Notes: a model not told the origin generated them from the letters alone. Shown: positions 23,398 to 32,018, numbered from the stretch's first letter. The stretch: DNA of 50,411 nt from a virus (IMGVR_UViG_3300008110_000079:1-50411); one strand, 5' to 3'. Numbers and translations: made by a program.

Positions 23398-23610
23398 ATG
23401 GACAATATCAATCAACATATTGACAGAGATAGAAAAATACTTGAGGATCCAACTATTTCTTCTCAGGCAAGAAGACATACTAAAGAAGAACTAACTTCTC
23501 TTGAGAAATATAAGCAGCGTCATCCAGAAGATGATCATGATCCAACACCATTTGAATTATATTGTGATGAAAATCCAAACGCTCTTGAATGTAGGATTTA
23601 CGAAGACTGA
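23398..23610 (+). CDS. cp12: CP12-like Calvin cycle inhibitor
   Basis: The 70-residue protein ends ELYCDENPNALECRIYED. The pair of Cys separated by eight residues, with ENP between and ECRxYxx at the end, is the CP12 signature that binds glyceraldehyde-3-phosphate dehydrogenase and, with it, phosphoribulokinase. The N-terminal Cys pair of plant CP12 is absent, and the remainder is charged and helical (RRHTKEELTSLEKYKQRH). Phage CP12 is thought to shut down carbon fixation and steer NADPH to nucleotide synthesis. A very strong AAGGAGG site precedes it. It is embedded between two baseplate genes, and its stop overlaps the gp5 start. Confidence 0.85.
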   Translation: MDNINQHIDRDRKILEDPTISSQARRHTKEELTSLEKYKQRHPEDDHDPTPFELYCDENPNALECRIYED

Positions 23611-25976
23611 TGGAATTTACTGGATCTCTTTTTGATACAAATGCCCATGTTAACTATTGGGAAGGTATTGTTGTCGATAGGAATGAATGGCCAAGAACGG
23701 ATACACCAATAAAGGATGCTAAAGAACTTAACAACTGGGGTTATAGAGTTAAAGTAAGAATACAAGGAGTTCACCCTGCGGATAAAAATATATTACCAGA
23801 TTCTAAATTACCCTGGATAGAACTTCCAGGTAGTTTTTTTGGTAGTGGTCATCGTGGTGCTGGAATTACTCCAGGTGTAACTCAAGGGTCTATTGTTTGG
23901 GGTATATGGGCAGTACCTTCACTTAAAAAAACTCCTATTATATTAGGAGTAAAACAAAACAATGAGCAAACAAATTTAAGTAGAACTCAAGTTGGTGGTT
24001 TTGATCCATTTAGTGGGTTTAGTGATACTGATACTGTTCCAGGATATTCTGTACCTTTAACTGAAGGAAATCCATTAGAAGGTATTGCTTTTGGTAATTT
24101 TTGGAACCAGTCTGATGCTGGTAAAATGGAAGAATATACTTTTGGTATAGATTCACCTAAACCATGTACAGCATCTCCATTATCTGAAATACAACTTACG
24201 ATACAATCATTAATACAAAAAATAGAAAAAGTTCAAAGACAATTAAAAACTTGGGCAAGTGCTGCTCAGGGGTGGATTGCTGAAAAACAAGCATATATTA
24301 ATAAGTTAATTGAAGAGGCAGCAAAAAAAGTTGCTGAAGGTATTAGATGGTTAATGGAAACCATTAGAAAATATGTAATGGAATATGTACAAGACAAAAT
24401 TAAAAAATTATATTTTTTAATTAATCCTTCAGATAGAGATAAAGCAAAAACTGCTCAAGATAAAGTTGTTGAACTTATAACATGTTTGTTTAATAAAATT
24501 ATCAATGGTTTATTGGGAATAGTTCTTGGTTTATTAAAAAATGCTTTAGGTAGATTTGTTAATGTGCCAAAGTGTGTTGTTGAAAATATAATGTCTTCAC
24601 TACTTGGAAATCTTTTTGGGTTTATTGGTGGAGCAATAGACAATATTTTAAGTTCTATTTCATCATTAATTGGTGGAATTGCTAGTGTTGCTGATGGAAT
24701 TCTTGGATTATTAAAAACTATACTAGGATTTTTCTCCTGTGATGATAATAATGATTGTCCAGAAACAACACAATGGAATATCTGGGGTGGTGGAAGACCA
24801 TCTGCTACTTTTGATTTAGAATCAATATTTAATGAAGCTAAAAACATTGCATCCACTGTTAAAAATATTGCAGATCCAGATAATTTTAATTTTGATTTTA
24901 CTGGAATGTTTTCTAATCTTGCAAGTGGTGTAACTGGTTGTTTTACTGGACCAGTTTTATGTGGACCACCAAGAGTAGAATTTTTTGGTGGTGGTGGAAG
25001 TGGTGCTAGTGCAAATGCAATTATAAGTGCTACTGGTGAAATTATGGGAGTTGATATTATTACACCTGGATCTGGATACAGTAAAGCACCGTTTGCTAAT
25101 ATTGTTGATGATTGTGGTAAAGGTAAAGGTGCTGTAGTAAGGGCAGTTATTGGTCCTGTCACAACTCCAACTTCTCCTACTACTGGCGGTACTACTACAG
25201 GAACTGGTGGAGAAACTGGTGGAACAAATACTGGTACTGGTACGGGTACAGGTGGAGGTGTGGGTACGGGTGTTAATGGTAACGATGGAGGAACTGGAGC
25301 AGGTGCTGGAACAGGCACTGGATTAACAGAAACTTTGGGTGTTATTGCCGTAGTTGTTGAAGAACCAGGATTTGATTATATTCCTTCTCCAGATGGTGAT
25401 TTAGGTGGTGATGGTAGGATATGGGCAACTGCTGATCAAACTATTGTCAGAAGAAGTGACGGAACGTATGATGATCCATATAATGACGATGAAGAAATAC
25501 CAAATTTAAATCCTGGTGATTTTGTAAGCACCCCTTCAGATAGAAATAGTTTAATTAACTTAGGTGGTGGAACTGGACAAGGAGTTGTTGGTGATGGATT
25601 TGTTGTTCGCAATTATCCTACTAGTGGTAGTGGTGAATATCCAGTTTTACTTTATCTTTGTGGAGTTGAAGTTGTTAGGTCTGGTATAAATTATTCTCCT
25701 ACTGATAGAATTATCATAGAACCAAATATTACTGGTACTATTTTAGAACCAGTTTGGGGACCATTTGGTGTTTTAGAAAAAGTAAATATACTTTCCCCTG
25801 GAATTGGATTTACCGAAAGACCACAAATCTATGTTAAGAGTGACACAGGATATAACGCTCAACTCAATCCTGTATTTTGTGTAAATAGAGTGGGTGATGA
25901 TACTGTTGGTGAAATTCCTTCAGATATTACACCAGATAAAATCTTAAAAGTTGTAGACTGTGTTGGAATAGTTTAA
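23610..25976 (+). CDS. 5: Baseplate hub / spike protein gp5-like (no lysozyme)
   Basis: About residues 15-130 match the gp5 OB-fold: YWEGIVVDRNEWP, YRVKVRIQGVHPADKNI, KLPWIELPGSFFG and GSIVWGIWAVPSLKKTPIIL. Residues 190-380 are helical, including hydrophobic stretches (NGLLGIVLGLLKNALG; LFGFIGGAIDNIL). From about 470 come GxGY-type beta repeats (SGYSKAPFANI) and, near 515-570, a Gly/Thr low-complexity hinge. No lysozyme domain is present, unlike T4 gp5. gp5 is the hub trimer that carries the membrane-puncturing spike. The next gene probably supplies the spike tip. Confidence 0.85.
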   Translation: MEFTGSLFDTNAHVNYWEGIVVDRNEWPRTDTPIKDAKELNNWGYRVKVRIQGVHPADKNILPDSKLPWIELPGSFFGSGHRGAGITPGVTQGSIVWGIWAVPSLKKTPIILGVKQNNEQTNLSRTQVGGFDPFSGFSDTDTVPGYSVPLTEGNPLEGIAFGNFWNQSDAGKMEEYTFGIDSPKPCTASPLSEIQLTIQSLIQKIEKVQRQLKTWASAAQGWIAEKQAYINKLIEEAAKKVAEGIRWLMETIRKYVMEYVQDKIKKLYFLINPSDRDKAKTAQDKVVELITCLFNKIINGLLGIVLGLLKNALGRFVNVPKCVVENIMSSLLGNLFGFIGGAIDNILSSISSLIGGIASVADGILGLLKTILGFFSCDDNNDCPETTQWNIWGGGRPSATFDLESIFNEAKNIASTVKNIADPDNFNFDFTGMFSNLASGVTGCFTGPVLCGPPRVEFFGGGGSGASANAIISATGEIMGVDIITPGSGYSKAPFANIVDDCGKGKGAVVRAVIGPVTTPTSPTTGGTTTGTGGETGGTNTGTGTGTGGGVGTGVNGNDGGTGAGAGTGTGLTETLGVIAVVVEEPGFDYIPSPDGDLGGDGRIWATADQTIVRRSDGTYDDPYNDDEEIPNLNPGDFVSTPSDRNSLINLGGGTGQGVVGDGFVVRNYPTSGSGEYPVLLYLCGVEVVRSGINYSPTDRIIIEPNITGTILEPVWGPFGVLEKVNILSPGIGFTERPQIYVKSDTGYNAQLNPVFCVNRVGDDTVGEIPSDITPDKILKVVDCVGIV

Positions 25977-26554
25977 TGGCAAAACCTAAAACAGAATCCA
26001 GAAGAATGGGAACTCATGAAGGTGAGTTAAAATTTGGTCATGTTGATATGAATGGAACAATGTCTGGTGTTCAATTGAGAAATGGTCCACCAGGACCAGA
26101 TGCTGAACATTTTATGCAATTTTGTTCCACTGGAAAGATGAAAGGTGGTACAATTAATCGATGCCCTACGGTATATCAAATTCATTGTGCGGAAAAATCT
26201 GTTGATGGTATAGGATTTATATTAAATGTTGCTGATGGTGATATTGTTTTACGTGCTGCAAATGGAAGAATACGTTTGATTGCTGATAATATTGATTTAA
26301 AAGCGCGAGGTAAGGACGGTAAAAATGGATTTATAAATCTTGACGCTGATGAAAAAGTTGTAATGCGAGCAAAAAATATTGAGGTAAATGGTACGTCAGT
26401 AGTTAAATTTTTCTCTTCTGGATTGTGTGAAATTGTTGGTAAAAATACTCTAAATTTTTATGGGGGTCTTGTTGATTGTGCTGATGGTGCAACTACTGGA
26501 TTAAATTCTAAACATACTTCTGGTTTAGAAATACAAGAAATGTTTACTGTATAA
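25976..26554 (+). CDS. Spike-like beta-helix structural protein
   Basis: The 192-residue protein has a run of short alternating strands: GFILNVADGDIVLRAANGRI, RLIADNIDLKARG, INLDADEKVVMRAKNIEVNG. This is the pattern of the triple-stranded beta-helix in gp5/VgrG spikes. It overlaps the gp5 stop by one base. I infer that the membrane-piercing needle, part of gp5 in T4, is a separate chain here. A PAAR-type tip (gp5.4) was not recognised. Confidence 0.7.
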   Translation: MAKPKTESRRMGTHEGELKFGHVDMNGTMSGVQLRNGPPGPDAEHFMQFCSTGKMKGGTINRCPTVYQIHCAEKSVDGIGFILNVADGDIVLRAANGRIRLIADNIDLKARGKDGKNGFINLDADEKVVMRAKNIEVNGTSVVKFFSSGLCEIVGKNTLNFYGGLVDCADGATTGLNSKHTSGLEIQEMFTV

Positions 26555-26558
26555 GAAT

Positions 26559-27242
26559 ATGAAATTACCAGACATAGAAATAGGAAAAAGATTATTTTGT
26601 GGTAAAGGAAATCCTACAAATGTTTTAGGTGTTGGTCCTACAGAAGTTCGTGGTTCTGGATATATTGAAGGTCCAACTGTAACTGGGGATCCTAGTTTGT
26701 TTAAACCAGCGCCACAAGAAATGGCAACGGTGATGTGTGGTCCAACAAAAAATCCAGATGTTGTTAAAGTTGGCACTATACCATTTCTTTCCTTGTTTGT
26801 GCAAACTTATGCAAGGATTAAAGCTTTTTTGAAAGTTGATACTTTATTGTCAGTCAGGTTAATTAAATCTGATGTGATTTATACTAATGTTTTAATGGCG
26901 AACACTAAAAATTTCGTTATAGATCATCCATTAAAAGAGGGTAAAAAATTAGTTCATGGATGCCTTGAAGGACCAGAACATTCTGTATATGTTAGAGGAA
27001 GATTAAGAAATAATAATATAATTGAATTGCCAGACTATTGGATTAACTTAGTTGATGAAACTACAATTACAGTTTCTTTGACTGCTATTGGTGCAGAACA
27101 ATCTTTATTTGTTGCAAAAATTAAAGATAATAAAATAGTTGTAGGTAACTATATGACTGAATTTGGTGAGTTACCAATAGATTGTTTTTACCATGTGTTC
27201 GCTGAAAGGAAAGATGTAAATAAATTAGAAACGGAGATTTGA
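26559..27242 (+). CDS. Tail fibre / baseplate structural protein A
   Basis: The N-terminal half starts MKLPDIEIGKRLFCGKGNPT. The C-terminal 110 residues form a beta domain (FVIDHPLKEGKKLVHGCLEG, YVRGRLRNNNIIELPDYWIN, FYHVFAERKD) shared with the next gene. The HPLK...L.H.CLEGPE motif is common near the ends of phage fibre and appendage proteins. It follows the spike gene by 4 bases. Confidence 0.75.
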   Translation: MKLPDIEIGKRLFCGKGNPTNVLGVGPTEVRGSGYIEGPTVTGDPSLFKPAPQEMATVMCGPTKNPDVVKVGTIPFLSLFVQTYARIKAFLKVDTLLSVRLIKSDVIYTNVLMANTKNFVIDHPLKEGKKLVHGCLEGPEHSVYVRGRLRNNNIIELPDYWINLVDETTITVSLTAIGAEQSLFVAKIKDNKIVVGNYMTEFGELPIDCFYHVFAERKDVNKLETEI

Positions 27243-27244
27243 TT

Positions 27245-28045
27245 ATGCCAGCATTTAATTTTAAACAATATGGTACGTTTACTGGACCAGCAAAAAATTA
27301 TGAGTTCATTGATGATGATGCAACTTGGTGGAGTGATCTTCCAATAGATAGTTCATTTAAACTTAGTGATATTGGTGTTCTATTTTTCAATAACCAGGCA
27401 GACTATGCATATTTCCATTTGTATGGAGTATCAACAAGCTTAGTTACTTTTGAAAAAAACAGCGGAGATTTACCTAACTTACTTGCCAATATTCAAAATA
27501 CTATATTTAATGGAAATATAATCATTAATGGAACTACTGTAGCAAATGATAATATTGTATGTAATGCTAACGTTTCTTGTAATGGTGTATTAAATTTATC
27601 TGGAGTTGGTAATGCTGCTTCATACATGACAACTACCAGAACTATTGCTCAATCTAAAAAGTCTTTTGATATTCCTCATCCGTTAAAAGATGACCATAGA
27701 CTTAGATATGTTTGTTTAGAAGGTCCTGCAGCAGAAGTTTATATCAGAGGTAAATTAGAAAATGAAAATATTATTACGTTACCAGAATATTGGAGTAGTT
27801 TAATAGATCAAGAAACAATAGGGGTAACATTAACACCTATTGGATATCATCAAGAATTATTTGTTGAAAAAATAGAGTGGGGATCCAGAATTGTCATTAA
27901 AAATAATTCTGGTGGAGCAGTAAATTGTTATTACACAGTTACTGCAGAGAGAAAAGATACCCCCAAAAACATTCCAGAATATAAGGGGTTGACACCAAAC
28001 GACTATCCAGGAGATAATGATACTTATAATGTGAATGGACTATAG
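27245..28045 (+). CDS. Tail fibre / baseplate structural protein B, paralog of A
   Basis: The ATG at 27245 is chosen (MPAFNFKQYGTF); the TTG at 27239 overlaps the previous stop. The C-terminal 110 residues repeat the domain of gene A: FDIPHPLKDDHRLRYVCLEG, YIRGKLENENIITLPEYWSS, YYTVTAERKD. The N-terminal parts differ, so the pair shares only the tip domain. Likely virion appendage components. Confidence 0.75.
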   Translation: MPAFNFKQYGTFTGPAKNYEFIDDDATWWSDLPIDSSFKLSDIGVLFFNNQADYAYFHLYGVSTSLVTFEKNSGDLPNLLANIQNTIFNGNIIINGTTVANDNIVCNANVSCNGVLNLSGVGNAASYMTTTRTIAQSKKSFDIPHPLKDDHRLRYVCLEGPAAEVYIRGKLENENIITLPEYWSSLIDQETIGVTLTPIGYHQELFVEKIEWGSRIVIKNNSGGAVNCYYTVTAERKDTPKNIPEYKGLTPNDYPGDNDTYNVNGL

Positions 28046-28722
28046 TGAATAAAATACATGAAATATTTCCATTGGTTGTTTATCAAGGAACAATAGATTG
28101 TCATAATGAATTTAAAGAAAAACATGTAAATTCATTGCGGGATTATTGGTTTAATGGGTATCAAAATGAAAGTCCAGAGTATTCTGGTAGAATTTTTGTT
28201 CACCATAATAAAGAATATAAGATGTTCTTTGATGATCTTAAAAAAAATTTAGATCAATATATGGAACACTTGAATGTTGATTATAGTAAGTTAAGTTATC
28301 ATATTATTAAAGCATGGGTTGGATATCATAAAGATGACGAAACACCATCTATTCAACCACATTATCATAATGAAGCAAACATTAGTTTTGTATATTATTT
28401 AAAAACCGATGAGACTTCTGATAAACTTTGCATCCAACAGCAAACAAATAGAAATGAATTTGCTGGTGGATTATTTGAAGTTGCTCAACAAAGAAATACT
28501 CTAATTGGATACAATAAGTATAACTGTAATTACTACACAGTGACACCAACTGAAGGTACTATTGTGATGTTTCCAAGTGATGTATATCACTTTACTCAAA
28601 AAACTACTGAAAGAAAAGGTGAAAGAATTGTTATTCCTGGTGATATTCGGATAACATTAAAGGAAGATAATCCAGACTATCATCAAGGGTCTACTCATCC
28701 ATCTCAGTGGTTAGAATTATAA
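28045..28722 (+). CDS. 2OG-Fe(II) oxygenase-like protein
   Basis: The GTG start overlaps the preceding TAG. The 225-residue protein has the double-stranded beta-helix oxygenase pattern: an iron-binding region QPHYHNEANISFVYYL, then GTIVMFPSDVYHFTQ with the distal His, and ERIVIPGDIRI with the 2-oxoglutarate-binding Arg. Its substrate is unknown; placement among fibre genes suggests hydroxylation of a virion protein or surface sugar. It is the first of several oxygenases in this window. Confidence 0.8.
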   Translation: MNKIHEIFPLVVYQGTIDCHNEFKEKHVNSLRDYWFNGYQNESPEYSGRIFVHHNKEYKMFFDDLKKNLDQYMEHLNVDYSKLSYHIIKAWVGYHKDDETPSIQPHYHNEANISFVYYLKTDETSDKLCIQQQTNRNEFAGGLFEVAQQRNTLIGYNKYNCNYYTVTPTEGTIVMFPSDVYHFTQKTTERKGERIVIPGDIRITLKEDNPDYHQGSTHPSQWLEL

Positions 28723-28729
28723 ATTAAAA

Positions 28730-28737
28730 AATAAATA
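28730..28737 (+). promoter_or_regulatory. Late-type promoter
   Basis: AATAAATA ends 21 bases before the ATG at 28759. Confidence 0.6.
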
Positions 28738-28758
28738 ACTTAACAGCATACCATAGTT

Positions 28759-29958
28759 ATGACAACATTATCAACAGTTGGACAGACAGTTGTTTCTGGT
28801 TTAACATCAGAATCTTCAAATAGAACAGAAAGTAATTCTACTTTTGCAATTCCATTAGGAATAGCTGGTACTTCTATTAGTCAGTACCAATTGCCTGCAA
28901 GAGAATTAGATCTTGAAATACTTGAAAATGTTCAACCAATATTAGATCAAATAAATGCTAAAAAATCACAAATAGTTTCTATTTGTGATCAAGTAATGTC
29001 TTCTTATATTCCTGGAATAGCACCACCTTTATGTGCTGTTGAATCGGAACCGTCAAATTTAGATTCTCCAGTTATTTCTGATACTGATAAATATCCTGCC
29101 GTTATTGGTGGTTTTAGTGTTGCTGGAACTCCTAATCCAGGGACACCTCAAATTGCATATGGAAATGTCAGACCAGATAATATAAGAATATTGAGATACC
29201 CTAATTTAGAGAATAGAGTTGCTCCTAATGATAATGCTTTAGAGAATTATAAGTTTCCTGTATTGACATCTCAGAATGCTGGGCAAGGAAAAATAGATTC
29301 TTTTTTCAAAAATTCAAAATACAACGATGGTGTTCTTACTTACTATGTAACTAGTGATTCTGGCAATTGGAGTAGTGAAGCATGGAATAGTAATAGTAAT
29401 GTAATTGGTCAGTATGTCAAAGTTACTGGACCAGGAATTGGTACTGTGGGAATTCCTGGAGCATATGATCATCCATCTCAAACATTTACACCAGAACCAG
29501 AATATTCTTCAATAGTTTCTGGATTAACTGGTATTACTACTGGAACTTTTAATGGTATTAGTGTTAATTTTAATCCAACAACATTGAAAATGGAATCAAC
29601 TGGATTTTTTCCATTATTTCTTTCTACCACAGGAACACTTGTTATTGCTTCTGGACTTAATGCAACAACTATTATTAATAGTATTAGTACTTTAGAATCT
29701 GAAATTGAAGCATTGAGGGTTGGGATTAGTACATGGTTCACTGAAGTTAATACTTTAAAAGAAAGAAGACATGGGCAACAGTTGAGAGTGTGGAGTTATA
29801 AGAGAGTTCAGCAGAGAAATAGCACTGAAAATGTTAATATTGGATTGGGAATAACTTCTGTTGAACGAGTTGATCCTAGACTACCAACTACAATTTACAA
29901 CTTCTCTAGTGAAGATAATAGATTTGATGATACCAGTATAACATTCGATGCTAACTGA
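28759..29958 (+). CDS. Virion structural protein, 399 residues
   Basis: The protein starts MTTLSTVGQTVVSGLTSESS and is rich in Ser, Thr, Asn and Gly. It has a helical segment near residue 60 (EILENVQPILDQINAKKSQI) and a second near 310-335, and ends with a basic RRHGQQLRVWSYKRVQQRN patch. Composition and the late promoter support a virion component, probably a fibre or wedge connector. No specific homology to T4 was recognised. Confidence 0.65.
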   Translation: MTTLSTVGQTVVSGLTSESSNRTESNSTFAIPLGIAGTSISQYQLPARELDLEILENVQPILDQINAKKSQIVSICDQVMSSYIPGIAPPLCAVESEPSNLDSPVISDTDKYPAVIGGFSVAGTPNPGTPQIAYGNVRPDNIRILRYPNLENRVAPNDNALENYKFPVLTSQNAGQGKIDSFFKNSKYNDGVLTYYVTSDSGNWSSEAWNSNSNVIGQYVKVTGPGIGTVGIPGAYDHPSQTFTPEPEYSSIVSGLTGITTGTFNGISVNFNPTTLKMESTGFFPLFLSTTGTLVIASGLNATTIINSISTLESEIEALRVGISTWFTEVNTLKERRHGQQLRVWSYKRVQQRNSTENVNIGLGITSVERVDPRLPTTIYNFSSEDNRFDDTSITFDAN

Positions 29959-29959
29959 T

Positions 29960-29967
29960 AATAAATA
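29960..29967 (+). promoter_or_regulatory. Late-type promoter
   Basis: AATAAATA in AATAAATAATAAC, 24 bases before the ATG at 29992, overlapping the previous gene's end. Confidence 0.6.
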
Positions 29968-29991
29968 ATAACAAAATTATTTTATATAATA

Positions 29992-30588
29992 ATGGCAAAA
30001 TCACTTATTAGTATTGGATCGACATCTAATGATGGAACTGGAGATACATTAAGAGCGGGCGCAGAAAAAATTAACGCCAATTTTGATGAAATCTACAGCA
30101 CATTTGGAAATGGAACATCTTTAAGTTCTTCAGTTTCAAATGCAACAACATCTTCTTATGCATCAGTTGCTGGTATTGCAACAATTGCACAGGGATTAAG
30201 TGGCGCTCCTAATATTACTGCAGGAATTGTAACTACATCTGGAAATTTAAATGTAGTTGGAATTATTACTTCATCAGGCGCAACAATTTACAACACAACT
30301 ACATTAAACAATGTGGTTATTAGTGGTGTAAATACGCACAGCAATGTATCAAATTTCACTAATACTGTTAATTTTACTGGGACTAGTAATAGTATTAATC
30401 AATCTGCAGGAACCGCTGCCATTAATAGATTAGTTGTATCTGGGGTCACGACTTCTGGTGTAGGTAATACTGCAACTCTTGGTACTAATAGTACCATGCA
30501 ATTTTTCCTTCAAAATGATACAACTCTACGTGTTGCAGTTAGAGGTAGTGATGGGGTAACTAGATATGGAACAATCTCACTTGCTTAA
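29992..30588 (+). CDS. Small tail fibre-like protein, 198 residues
   Basis: The N-terminus has the fibre motif GTGDTLRAGAEKINANFDEI, found at the start of many phage fibre or appendage proteins. The rest is Ser/Thr/Asn-rich beta sequence with GI(I/V)T(T/S)SG-type repeats. Likely a short fibre or connector on the baseplate. It is the last late gene before the early-type island. Confidence 0.75.
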   Translation: MAKSLISIGSTSNDGTGDTLRAGAEKINANFDEIYSTFGNGTSLSSSVSNATTSSYASVAGIATIAQGLSGAPNITAGIVTTSGNLNVVGIITSSGATIYNTTTLNNVVISGVNTHSNVSNFTNTVNFTGTSNSINQSAGTAAINRLVVSGVTTSGVGNTATLGTNSTMQFFLQNDTTLRVAVRGSDGVTRYGTISLA

Positions 30589-30592
30589 GGGC

Positions 30593-30621
30593 TTGACATA
30601 CTGGTTTTGACCTTGTATAAT
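30593..30621 (+). promoter_or_regulatory. Consensus sigma70 promoter of the tRNA/CpeT island
   Basis: Perfect TTGACA at 30593-30598 and TATAAT at 30616-30621 with 17 bases between. It starts 5 bases after the late fibre stop. Confidence 0.9.
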
Positions 30622-30645
30622 GATGAGGTAAACAAAGGTGATGCC

Positions 30646-30849
30646 ATGATTGTTGATGATGGAGATGAGTATCTGACACGTTGCGTCGTGGATCCCAGCA
30701 CTCGTACTTTTTTAATTTATTCAAACATGGGTAATGAAAAAGTAATTGATTGTGCTAATAGTGATGAATTCCTGAATGTTCTCAGTTTTGTTCGGAGCGT
30801 CCTTGGATCTGATACTTTAGTTTACGCTGATCCCCTTGTGAAAGGGTGA
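30646..30849 (+). CDS. Hypothetical protein, 67 residues
   Basis: A TTG at 30607 lies inside the promoter and cannot be used by its transcript, so the ATG at 30646 with AAAGGTG upstream is chosen. The product starts MIVDDGDEYLTRCVVDPSTR and is acidic, with a likely small alpha/beta fold. It has higher GC and host-like codons than the surrounding fibre genes. Function unknown. Confidence 0.65.
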   Translation: MIVDDGDEYLTRCVVDPSTRTFLIYSNMGNEKVIDCANSDEFLNVLSFVRSVLGSDTLVYADPLVKG

Positions 30850-30854
30850 TCCCT

Positions 30855-30925
30855 GCGGGTGTGGTGTAGAGGTAACATCTGAGCCTTCCAAGCTCCAGTC
30901 ACGGGTTCGATCCCCGTCACCCGCT
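30855..30925 (+). tRNA. tRNA-Gly (anticodon TCC)
   Basis: Acceptor GCGGGTG at 30855-30861 pairs with CACCCGC at 30918-30924. The anticodon loop is CTTCCAA, with a T-arm of ACGGG-TTCGATC-CCCGT. The top pair of the anticodon stem is a mismatch (T-C). CCA is not encoded. It reads GGA/GGG codons; GGA is frequent in this AT-rich genome. Confidence 0.92.
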
Positions 30926-30926
30926 T

Positions 30927-30957
30927 ACCAAAATTGGACTTTAATTCCATTTTTGGT
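30927..30957 (+). repeat. Stem-loop after tRNA-Gly
   Basis: ACCAAAATTGG at 30927-30937 pairs with CCATTTTTGGT at 30947-30957 with one mismatch. No T-tract follows, so it is not a standard terminator; it may guide tRNA 3'-end processing. Confidence 0.5.
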
Positions 30958-30998
30958 CGAAAAAATTTCCCGCCAAAAATTTGTTAAAAAACCTTTTT

Positions 30999-31208
30999 AT
31001 GAATCCTTATAAAATTTCATATAAAAAATTGCAGGAAGAAGTAGTTAAAACAACTCCTGAAAATGTTAAAGAAGCAAATGAGGGTTTATTTCATGCCAAA
31101 ATGACTTTGCCAGCAGCAGCAAAACATTGTGGAATGACACAAAAAGAAATGAAATTGACTTTTTTTGAATATCTTAAATATAATAAACCTACTTATCAGG
31201 GGGAATAA
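30999..31208 (+). CDS. Conserved hypothetical protein, 69 residues
   Basis: The ATG at 30999 is chosen (MNPYKISYKKLQEEVVKTTP). The C-terminal half (LPAAAKHCGMTQKEMKLTFF) has the look of a small helix-turn-helix, with CGMTQKEMK as the turn and recognition helix, ending YLKYNKPTYQGE. A transcriptional role is possible but unproven. A TTG at 30981 is an alternative start. Confidence 0.65.
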   Translation: MNPYKISYKKLQEEVVKTTPENVKEANEGLFHAKMTLPAAAKHCGMTQKEMKLTFFEYLKYNKPTYQGE

Positions 31209-31259
31209 CTAAAGGGATTGAGTATAACTCTCCGCCCCCATAAAATAAGGGAGGTAACA

Positions 31260-31535
31260 ATGGCGTATAAAATCAATACTACATATTGTTGGTATGAATT
31301 GGACAATGAATATGTCATTGTTAAAATGTATTTTATTAATCATTGTCCATTTACCTTTGATGAGTTATCATCTATTGTTAGGCAAGACCCTGAAATAATC
31401 TCAATAGCAGATAAAAATGTAAAATTTTGCCCAGAAGATTTGTACAAGTCTTCTTTTTATTTGATAGATGAACAAGTACATCCATGTTTATTTACACTAG
31501 ATTTAGAAAATCCAGAAGAGTTGCCAAATGATTGA
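31260..31535 (+). CDS. Hypothetical protein, 91 residues
   Basis: The GGGAGGTAACA site decides the ATG at 31260 (MAYKINTTYCWYELDNEYVI) over the upstream frame extension. The protein is acidic with several Cys and His residues and no recognised domain. It overlaps cpeT by 8 bases, so the two are translationally coupled and perhaps functionally linked. Confidence 0.65.
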   Translation: MAYKINTTYCWYELDNEYVIVKMYFINHCPFTFDELSSIVRQDPEIISIADKNVKFCPEDLYKSSFYLIDEQVHPCLFTLDLENPEELPND

Positions 31536-32013
31536 AAAATTTTGTAAATATTTTGAAGGGTATTTTAACAATCAAAAACAAGCATTTTCTAATCCAAGTT
31601 CATTTGCTTTGATTGAACTTGAACATTTTCAATTGTCAAGTAATAAATTTAGAATTATCCAAAAGTATAATATTGATCCTACTCCATATAGAAAAAATAT
31701 TATCGAAATTTTTGAAGAAAATGATCACTTGTTAATTAAAAATTATAAAGATAATGAAGAATTGACTTATCTTTCTGGGTGTGATATTATTATGGAATAT
31801 AAAGATAATAAATTTTTTGGTAAAAATACTTGTAAAGACTGTATTGTTAACTGGCAAGAAAAGTCTACATATTTAATTACTGAAAGTATTCTTACTGAAA
31901 ATCTTTATGAAGTAGTTGATCGTGGATTTGATACTACGACTGATGAACAAATTTGGGGTTCTTTTTTTGGATCTTTTCAGTTTAATAAAATTAAATCTTT
32001 AATTGAGGAGTAA
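31528..32013 (+). CDS. cpeT: CpeT-like phycobiliprotein lyase
   Basis: The 161-residue protein has the CpeT/CpcT pattern: FEGYFNNQKQAFSNPSSFAL at the start, TYLSGCDIIMEYKDNKFFGK, a CKDCIVNW strand, and the end VDRGFDTTTDEQIWGSFFGS. CpcT/CpeT lyases attach phycobilins to phycobiliprotein beta subunits; phage forms may only bind bilin. Sequence identity is low, but the order of motifs is kept. Belongs to the island started by the promoter at 30593. Confidence 0.85.
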   Translation: MIEKFCKYFEGYFNNQKQAFSNPSSFALIELEHFQLSSNKFRIIQKYNIDPTPYRKNIIEIFEENDHLLIKNYKDNEELTYLSGCDIIMEYKDNKFFGKNTCKDCIVNWQEKSTYLITESILTENLYEVVDRGFDTTTDEQIWGSFFGSFQFNKIKSLIEE

Positions 32014-32018
32014 TCCTC
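32005..32018 (+). other. Small hairpin at cpeT end
   Basis: GAGGA-GTAA-TCCTC overlaps the cpeT stop and is followed by TATTTT just before tRNA-Thr. It may be a weak terminator or a processing signal. Confidence 0.35.

Noticed and set aside
24455-25318. Minus-strand frame of 287 codons, Pro- and Val-rich
   Set aside because: It is antisense to the Gly/Thr low-complexity and helical part of gp5; the composition is a mirror of Gly/Thr codons and there is no ribosome site.
30607-30645. TTG start for the 67-residue gene
   Set aside because: It lies within the -35/-10 region of the promoter and would not be in the transcript.
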